Assembly (NCBI GenBank): GCA_020633195.1
Contig: JACKEC010000019.1
Coordinates: forward strand, 496,001-560,000
Source of the DNA: Sandaracinaceae bacterium
Lineage (GTDB): Bacteria; Myxococcota_A; Polyangia; Polyangiales; Sandaracinaceae
DNA length: 64,000 bases
Direction: 5' to 3'
Part shown: in pieces, positions 58,937-64,000 of the stretch
Numbering within the stretch: position 1 is the stretch's first letter
Layout: each line of letters starts with the position of its first letter
Translations under genes and position numbers: made by a program
Notes under the pieces: generated by a model
The model's database searches: none
Told to the model about the DNA's origin: nothing
The model's input: only the letters and a program-made list of their open reading frames with translations

Positions 58937-59899
58937 ATGACGACTGAGCGACGCTACCGCGAGGCCGAAGGCCGATTGTTCGATGACGCGGGGATCACCC
59001 CCCGAGAGCACCACGTGACCCTTCGGACCCTCGGGACCCAATGTCGAGTCCTCGAAGTCGGGTCGGGGCGCCCGGTGCTCTTCCTTCCCGGTGGGCCCAA
59101 CGCGGCGGCCACCTGGGCGTACGTCGCCGGGCGCACGCGGGGCGTCCGCTGGCTCCTCGTCGATCGCCCCGGCACGGGGCTGAGCGAGCCCCCGCGCGAG
59201 GTGCCGACGCCGGCCACGCTCCCCACCTTCGTCGAAGCGCTCGTGGGTGACCTCCTCGACGGCCTCGGTCTGGACCGCGCGGGGATCGCGGGCTCGTCCT
59301 TTGGCGGGTACTGCGCGCTGCGCGGTGCGGCCGCGCATCCCGACCGCGTGTCCGCCGTGCTGCTCGCGGGCTGTCCAGCCTTCGTCCCCGGGTGGACCGC
59401 GCCGTCCTTCTTCACGCTGCTGCGCACCCCCTTGATCGGGCGGCTCCTCCTGAGCCTGCCCGTCACGGACGCCTCGGCGCGGCTCGGGCTCCGACAGATG
59501 GGCCACGCGCGCTCGCTCGCCGAGGGCACGATCTCCGCGCCCATGCTGGACTGGGTGCGCACCTGGCAGCGAGACACCGAGACGATGCGTCACGACGCCG
59601 CGATGATCGTCGCGTGTGGGACCCGTCGCGACGGCTTCGCGCCCGAGCTCGATCTGACCGCGTCGACCCTCGGCGCCGTGCGGGCCCCCGTGCGAATCCA
59701 GATCGGGACCGACGACGTCGTCGGCGGACCCGAGGTGGCGGCGCGGCTCGCCTCGCTGCTCCCGGACGCGAGCGTCGAGACATGGGAGCACGCAGGCCAC
59801 CTGCCGTGGCTCGATCGACCGCTCGAGACGGCGGCTGGCGCGGAGCTCCACTTCGGCGCGTCGTCCGCGGAGAGACGGCTCCGATCACCGAGGGCTTGA
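58937..59899 (+). CDS. Alpha/beta hydrolase
   Basis: The 320-residue enzyme has the oxyanion block FLPGGPNAAATW, the elbow AGSSFGGYCA with Ser as nucleophile, an Asp in IQIGTDDVVGG and His in EHAGHLPWLDRP. These complete a serine hydrolase triad. The start ATG follows GAGGGC. The substrate is unknown; the divergent TetR gene suggests it is induced by a small hydrophobic compound. Confidence 0.9.
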   Translation: MTTERRYREAEGRLFDDAGITPREHHVTLRTLGTQCRVLEVGSGRPVLFLPGGPNAAATWAYVAGRTRGVRWLLVDRPGTGLSEPPREVPTPATLPTFVEALVGDLLDGLGLDRAGIAGSSFGGYCALRGAAAHPDRVSAVLLAGCPAFVPGWTAPSFFTLLRTPLIGRLLLSLPVTDASARLGLRQMGHARSLAEGTISAPMLDWVRTWQRDTETMRHDAAMIVACGTRRDGFAPELDLTASTLGAVRAPVRIQIGTDDVVGGPEVAARLASLLPDASVETWEHAGHLPWLDRPLETAAGAELHFGASSAERRLRSPRA

Positions 59900-59931
59900 T
59901 CGTCGCGCGGAGGGGCCTTCGTCTGCGCGCG

Positions 59932-60144
59932 TCAGTACTCCGGCGCCCGGTTCATGCGGGCGATCTCGACCTCGCGGCGGGCCCTGAGCTCGAAGCCGGT
60001 GAAGCTCGCGGCCGACGCGATGCACGCGGCGAGCGCCACCGCGAGCGTGGCGTCGATGCCGCGCTCGGCGGTCCCCACCACGAAGCAGAGGGTGGCGAAG
60101 AAGACGAACGCGCTGAGAAGCTGAAGACGGCGGGTCTGGGGCAT
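59932..60144 (-). CDS. Small two-helix membrane protein
   Basis: The 70-residue protein has two hydrophobic segments (LLSAFVFFATLCFVVGT and IDATLAVALAACIASAASF) and a short charged tail (ELRARREVEIARMNRAPEY). A GAGGGTC lies before the ATG. No family recognised. Confidence 0.7.
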   Translation of the reverse strand: MPQTRRLQLLSAFVFFATLCFVVGTAERGIDATLAVALAACIASAASFTGFELRARREVEIARMNRAPEY

Positions 60145-60281
60145 GACCCTCGGAATCTGACCATCGAGCCCGCCGCTGGCGACCACAGGGCGGTTTCACT
60201 CGTGCGGTGACCTGACACCACGCGGCGACTGAGCGTCCCCCTCGGTTTCCCGATCAGGCGGGGTGCTGGCAACCTTGGAGC

Positions 60282-61043
60282 ATGCGCATCCTCGGTCTGT
60301 TCGGTGGGCTCACCCTCCTCGTCGCATGCGGCGGGGACGTGGTGATGGACGCGGGCGGACGAGATGGCGGAGCGGATGGCGGGAGCGCCGCCGACGCGGG
60401 CGGCACGGACGCGGGCGGCATGGACGCGGGCGGCACGGACGCGGGCGGCGCGGACGCGGGCGGTATCGATGCGGGCGACACGGACGGGGGCAGCACGGAC
60501 GCGGGCAGCACGGACGCGGGTAGCATGGACGCGGGCAGCACGGACGCGGGCAGCATGGACGCGGGCGGCACGGACGCGGGTGGCACCGATGCCGGGCTCG
60601 CGGACGCCATGTCGAGCGCTGACGCCGGCAACCCCTGCGAGACGCTCGGAGGGATCTGCGCCGGCTCGGCCACCGACTGCACCAGCGGGGGCGGCGCGCT
60701 GCTGCCAGCCGGCGATCCCGGCTGCGTCTTCGTCCCCAGCCCGGGCGCCTGCTGCGCGCCGCCGCCGGACGTGGGCACGGGGGACACGTGCGAGGCGCGC
60801 GGCGGCGTCTGCGCACCCCTCGCCGGCTGCAACTTCGTGAACGGCGCCTTCGCGCTCACGAGCGATCGTTGCGACGACCCGTTCTACCTCTGCTGCGTGG
60901 TGGGGACGGTCTGCGGCGAAGAGGACATGCACTGCTGCGACGCGAGCTCGGGAGCGACCTACAGGACCACGTGCGACCGCGGAGCGTGGACGTGCGATCA
61001 CATACCCGGCACGGTGCTGGCGCCCCGCGACCGGTGCCCGTGA
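60282..61043 (+). CDS. Lipoprotein with Asp-Ala-Gly repeat linker and Cys-rich end
   Basis: The 253-residue protein has a lipoprotein signal (FGGLTLLVACGG) and a linker of more than fifteen units of (T/M/S)-D-A-G-(G/S). The linker is followed by a disulfide-rich part with about eighteen cysteines (CETLGGICAGS, ACCAPPP, CDDPFYLCCV, DMHCCDASSG). The repeat should make a flexible spacer from the membrane. The DNA is itself a degenerate 15-base tandem repeat and may expand or contract. Confidence 0.87.
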   Translation: MRILGLFGGLTLLVACGGDVVMDAGGRDGGADGGSAADAGGTDAGGMDAGGTDAGGADAGGIDAGDTDGGSTDAGSTDAGSMDAGSTDAGSMDAGGTDAGGTDAGLADAMSSADAGNPCETLGGICAGSATDCTSGGGALLPAGDPGCVFVPSPGACCAPPPDVGTGDTCEARGGVCAPLAGCNFVNGAFALTSDRCDDPFYLCCVVGTVCGEEDMHCCDASSGATYRTTCDRGAWTCDHIPGTVLAPRDRCP

Positions 61044-61105
61044 TTGCAGCCGGGTCAGGGATCCCACGGGTTGCGGTCGGGCGTTGCTCCGGAGACCCTC
61101 ACGGG

Positions 61106-61537
61106 ATGCTCCGCCGAACCGTGTTGCTCTCGTCTCTCCTCACCGTCGCGTGCAGCGGTGGCTCGTCGGCCGCGAACGATCCGCCGCTGCCGCACATGGC
61201 TCCAGCGGCGGCGCCCACCGAGTCGGCGGAGCCGACCGAGACCGACGAGGAGCCTGCCGTGGCGGCGGGGATCTCCTGTCCGGATTACAACCTCGGGGGG
61301 ACGTCGTTCGACTCGGGGTGGAGCCAGCTGACGGGCTGCAGTGACTCGACGGTCCGCTGGCTCGACTGCACCCAAGGGCGGTGCGAGTGCAAGACGGGGC
61401 CGGACGGGGTCGACCTCTACGGCCCGGAGATCCAGACGGAGCGCGCGTTCGAGCCGACGGGCGCGTTTCCGCCCGACCTCGGTGGATGGCTTCAGCTCAT
61501 GCGCGAAGGGTGCGGCTGGAACATGGCGCAGCCGTGA
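61106..61537 (+). CDS. Small predicted lipoprotein
   Basis: The 143-residue protein has a signal (LLSSLLTVACSGG), a Pro/Ala/Glu linker and a body with six cysteines (GISCPDYN, TGCSDSTVRWLDCTQGRCECK, GCGWNM). It is transcribed in the same direction as the DAG-repeat lipoprotein, about 60 bases downstream. Function unknown. Confidence 0.82.
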   Translation: MLRRTVLLSSLLTVACSGGSSAANDPPLPHMAPAAAPTESAEPTETDEEPAVAAGISCPDYNLGGTSFDSGWSQLTGCSDSTVRWLDCTQGRCECKTGPDGVDLYGPEIQTERAFEPTGAFPPDLGGWLQLMREGCGWNMAQP

Positions 61538-61543
61538 GCGGCG

Positions 61544-62368
61544 CTACGTGCGCGAGGCGTCGGCCTCCGCGACGAAGAGGGTCGCGGTGCGGATCCTCCT
61601 GTCATCGTCGAAGGTGAAGAGCGCGACCCCGGTCTGCGGCTCGCCCTCGCGCGCGAAGTCGATCCGGGCGGCTACTGTCTGTCCGCAGGCGATGGGGTTG
61701 GACACGCGGAGCTGTGCGAGGTCGACGAGCGCTTCTCGCGCCGGCGACGTGTCCGCCAGGAGCGCGCCGAGCGCGGCCTCGTCCTTCGCCGCGACCGCGC
61801 GGCCGAGCGCGACGGCCGCGGCCTCGCCTCGTCCGAACACGCCTCTCGTGAGCGCCTTCAGGTAGCCGAGGATCCCGCGCAGGCGCTGGTTGGCGAGCAA
61901 GCGCAGGCTCAAGAGGGTCATCGACCACCACGCGAGGGGGCCGCCGAGCAGGACCTTCACGACCATCCGACGCAGCGACCAGTGCGCCGCGAGCCGCGTG
62001 ACGAGCAGCCCGTCGGCCCCTTCGTCGAGCTCGTAGATCACGTAGGCGGGGACCTGGAGCGTGAAGCCCGACGCGAAGCGCGTGTGGATCGTGACGTCAC
62101 GTCCGATGGCGAGATCGTGACGGCCGTCTCGCGCCACCTCGAAGCGGATGTCCGTGCCGGCGATGAAGGTGTCCCAGAAGAGGCCGAGCTGATCCTCGCC
62201 GCCCGGGCCGGCGCGCAGATGCGGGCCGGCGCCCACGGGGTCCTCGATGATGCCGTCGGGCGCGAAGAGGCTCACCCAGCCGGCTCGATCCTGCGCCGCG
62301 ACCATCGCCGGGGAGGCCTCGACGACCTCCATGAGCTGGTCGAGGGGCGGTTGCATCGCGCGGAGCAT
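61544..62368 (-). CDS. SnoaL/NTF2-like protein (ketosteroid-isomerase-related fold)
   Basis: The 274-residue protein has an N-terminal NTF2-like cone domain (LDQLMEVVEASPAMVAAQDRAGWVSLFAPDGIIEDPVG; later GRDVTIHTRFASGFTLQVPAYVIYELDE), then a hydrophobic segment (VVKVLLGGPLAWWSMTLLSL) and a second NTF2-like part (ALGRAVAAKDEAALGALLAD, VALFTFDDDRRIRTATLFV). Two tandem NTF2-like units joined by a membrane-touching segment is unusual. Possible function: binding or isomerising hydrophobic molecules. An ATG at 62356 is an alternative start. Confidence 0.8.
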   Translation of the reverse strand: MLRAMQPPLDQLMEVVEASPAMVAAQDRAGWVSLFAPDGIIEDPVGAGPHLRAGPGGEDQLGLFWDTFIAGTDIRFEVARDGRHDLAIGRDVTIHTRFASGFTLQVPAYVIYELDEGADGLLVTRLAAHWSLRRMVVKVLLGGPLAWWSMTLLSLRLLANQRLRGILGYLKALTRGVFGRGEAAAVALGRAVAAKDEAALGALLADTSPAREALVDLAQLRVSNPIACGQTVAARIDFAREGEPQTGVALFTFDDDRRIRTATLFVAEADASRT

Positions 62369-62580
62369 CGCAGGCGGGCAGTGGGTATGGAAACGCAAAT
62401 CGCTTGGCGGTCGCCCGCACGAGCGAGAGCGGGAACGGGAGCACGCGCAGGAGTCCGAGGAAGAGCACGAGCCGAAGCCTGAGCGGAGCACGAGCCCAAC
62501 CACGAGCGGGAGCACGAGCGCGAGCAGGGCCGGCCGGGGCCCGCCCACCCGCCGCCCCATCACCGTTCGAGTCGCATGGA

Positions 62581-62745
62581 GGCCGTGGTCCGCGCGAAGC
62601 GCGGCCCGGCCGACCGGCGCGCTCCGCGCGCCGACGGCGCGAAGCGCCCCTCCGTCGTAGGCGCGCAGCGCCGGAGACGGAGGCCGAGGGGGTGAGCCGG
62701 CGCCGCAGGCGCCGGCGAGGGGGACTGGGGTCCCCCTGGGGGACA
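62581..62745. repeat. Run of short GC-rich hairpins
   Basis: Several short palindromes follow one another: CCGCGCGAAGCGCGG, CGGCGCGCTCCGCGCGCCG, GGCGCGAAGCGCC, GGCGCGCAGCGCC, GCCGGCGCCGCAGGCGCCGG and GGGGGACTGGGGTCCCCC. Each is a strong stem with a small loop, often GAA or CAG. No gene is supported in the surrounding 62369-62780 stretch. Confidence 0.7.
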
Positions 62746-62783
62746 GAACTCCCACGGGCCCGCACGTGGCCAGCGTCCCTACC

Positions 62784-63120
62784 GCCTCAAAACGTCGGGG
62801 GCGAAGCCCCCGCCTCGCGCGCGCAGCGCGCGAGAGAACAACAGCTCGCGGAGTCCGCGCCAGTGATTCTCGACCATGCGAAAGTTCGAGAAGTTCGATC
62901 CGTCCCCCGTGACTCCCGCCACGCGTACATCCCACAGCACCGGGGGCGAAGCCCCCGCCTCGCGCGCGAAGCGCGCGAGAGAACAACAGCTCGCGGAGTC
63001 CGAGCCCCACATCCATCGCCCGTCGAAAGTTCGAAAAGTTCGAACCGTCCCCATAGCTCGCCGTCTCAAAACGTCGCGGGCGAAGGCCCCGCCTCGCGCG
63101 CGACGCGCGCCAGAGAACAT
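62784..63120. repeat. Three copies of a structured repeat unit with GTCCCC-ended elements between
   Basis: Units at 62784-62857, 62941-63002 and 63062-63120 share a GGGGGCGAAGCCCCC hairpin, a CTCGCGCGCGCAGCGCGCGAG-like hairpin written here only by its centre GCGCAGCGC, and the tail AGAGAACA. The first two also share ACAGCTCGCGGAGTCCG and are followed, after the same 21-base distance, by 29-base elements (62879-62907, 63024-63052) ending CCGTCCCC that differ at two positions. Confidence 0.85.
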
Positions 63121-63175
63121 CCCCAGGCACACGCCGAGGGGAAGACCAGGCGCACCGCTCGCCGTACATGAGTCC

Positions 63176-63637
63176 GTGCGTGCTCTCGTGTGTCTCGTGC
63201 TGCTCCTCGCCCCCGGTACGGCGTGGGCGCAGCCTCACGAGGGGCTGGCGTCGGTGGACGCGGAGCTCGCGCGGCGCTGGCCGGGGGCGCGGCGCACGCT
63301 GGTGTCGCTCGCGGCGACCGACGTGCCGGCGCTCCGTCGCGCGCTGTCGCACGGGCGGGTCCGGCCGAACCTGGTGGTGGCGCCGCTCGACGACGGTTGC
63401 GGCATCCCGCACGAGTCGTGGACGGGGGCCGACGCGAACGCGGCGTTCCGCGGGGCGCTCCTCGCCTGCCGCGCGGCGCGCCGACGCCCGGGGCCGGCGC
63501 GGTGGCGTTGGTACCGGGTGCGATGGGCGGTCGACGACGACGACTTCAAGGACGAGGGCGTGGGCTTCCTGATCGTCGACCCCGCCGAAGGCCGCGCGCT
63601 CGTCGTCGAGCGCCTGTGGCACTGGTTCGAACGCTGA
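63176..63637 (+). CDS. Exported hypothetical protein
   Basis: The 153-residue protein starts at a GTG giving the signal peptide VRALVCLVLLLAPGTAWAQ. The mature part is basic and aromatic (ELARRWPGARRTLVSLAATD, RWRWYRVRWAVDDDDF, RLWHWFER). Two cysteines only. No motif recognised. Upstream in-frame sequence is repeat DNA. Confidence 0.72.
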   Translation: MRALVCLVLLLAPGTAWAQPHEGLASVDAELARRWPGARRTLVSLAATDVPALRRALSHGRVRPNLVVAPLDDGCGIPHESWTGADANAAFRGALLACRAARRRPGPARWRWYRVRWAVDDDDFKDEGVGFLIVDPAEGRALVVERLWHWFER

Positions 63638-63761
63638 GCGCCCGCGACCCGATGGAGGTCAGGCGACGACGTAGGCGGAGTAGCAACGCGCGACGGGCGC
63701 GGTCGGAGTCGCGCTCGTCCCATGCGACGCTGGGGCACGCTCGCTCGTGCTACGGAGCGGC

Positions 63762-64000
63762 ATGCGCGCCAACCCGCTCTCGCATCACCTGTTCACGATG
63801 GCCTGCAACGGCGCGTGGGCGAACCAGCGCCTGCTCTCGGTCTGCGCGCGCCTCGACGACGAGGCCTTCGCCGCCCCCCGCGTCGGGTTCTTCGGCTCCC
63901 TCCTCGCGACCGCGAACCACGTCCTCACCGTCGACTGGTTCTACGTGGACGCGATCGAGCGCGCCCTCGACGGCGCGCCGCCGCACCCGAGCCCCGGCGA
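63762..64000 (+). CDS. DinB-family protein (N-terminal part; cut by window end)
   Basis: The visible ~79 residues read MRANPLSHHLFTMACNGAWANQRLL, FGSLLATANHVLTVDWFYVDAI, typical of DinB/YfiT metal-dependent hydrolase-like four-helix proteins, where His in ATANHVL is a metal ligand. Such proteins often act as thiol transferases or in stress responses. The 3' end is outside the window. Confidence 0.8.
   Translation, partial: MRANPLSHHLFTMACNGAWANQRLLSVCARLDDEAFAAPRVGFFGSLLATANHVLTVDWFYVDAIERALDGAPPHPSPG

Noticed and set aside
60263..60523. Arg/Gly-rich small frame over the DAG repeat
   Set aside because: Out-of-phase reading of the tandem repeat.

Overview
The window comes from a high-GC delta-proteobacterial-type genome, most probably a myxobacterium (Myxococcota, Polyangiales; a Sandaracinus-like organism would fit, which is inference). 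Evidence: many small Cys-rich or Asp-Ala-Gly-rich lipoproteins, two proteins with MYXO-CTERM-like tails, a transmembrane Ser/Thr protein kinase, a TPR envelope protein, NADase-type discoidin-like lipoproteins and very dense G/C third-position coding. No rRNA, tRNA, CRISPR array or prophage was seen.

Layout. 0-7.3 kb: end of an unknown gene, a TPR membrane protein, small secreted proteins and a large carboxylic-acid-reductase-like enzyme. 7.3-12.4 kb: a fatty-acid block, fadI-fadJ behind a possible promoter and inverted repeat, then a FadL/OMPP1-type outer-membrane protein. Together these can import and beta-oxidise long-chain fatty acids. 12.5-15.1 kb: a HAD hydrolase coupled to an MFS/OPA transporter carrying a PDZ-like insertion. 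15.3-19.7 kb: receiver, S55-peptidase and beta-propeller genes with overlapping ends. 19.7-24.3 kb: decayed, lower-GC DNA and a complete IS66 element (tnpA-tnpB-tnpC with terminal inverted repeats) lying between arrays of a short repeat.

24.3-40 kb: hydrolases, a kinase, lipoproteins, a Cys-rich somatomedin-B-like giant lipoprotein, a tandem pair of pseudopilin-like membrane proteins, TetR, SGNH hydrolase, ferritin-like lipoprotein, a quinone-oxidoreductase-like enzyme, and pseudogene fragments (NmrA-type, Sir2). 39.7-42.9 kb: a visibly lower-GC insert with a metallophosphoesterase facing a sigma-factor-like gene and its partner, bracketed by a 17-bp direct repeat. 42.9-64 kb: TetR/hydrolase divergent pairs with palindromic operators, a flavoprotein-ankyrin fusion, a class III sirtuin, more lipoproteins, a GST, an HExxH protein, a structured intergenic repeat region and a DinB-like gene cut by the window end.

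The most unusual content is non-coding. A short repeat with core GAGARCCGTCCGAYGTACG recurs in many gaps between 21 and 50 kb, often with other shared modules. A GTCCCC-ended palindromic family (10.9, 12.4, 62.9 and 63.0 kb) is partly embedded in a repeated GC-hairpin unit at 62.8-63.1 kb. All family assignments are from motif recognition by eye; no database search was run.
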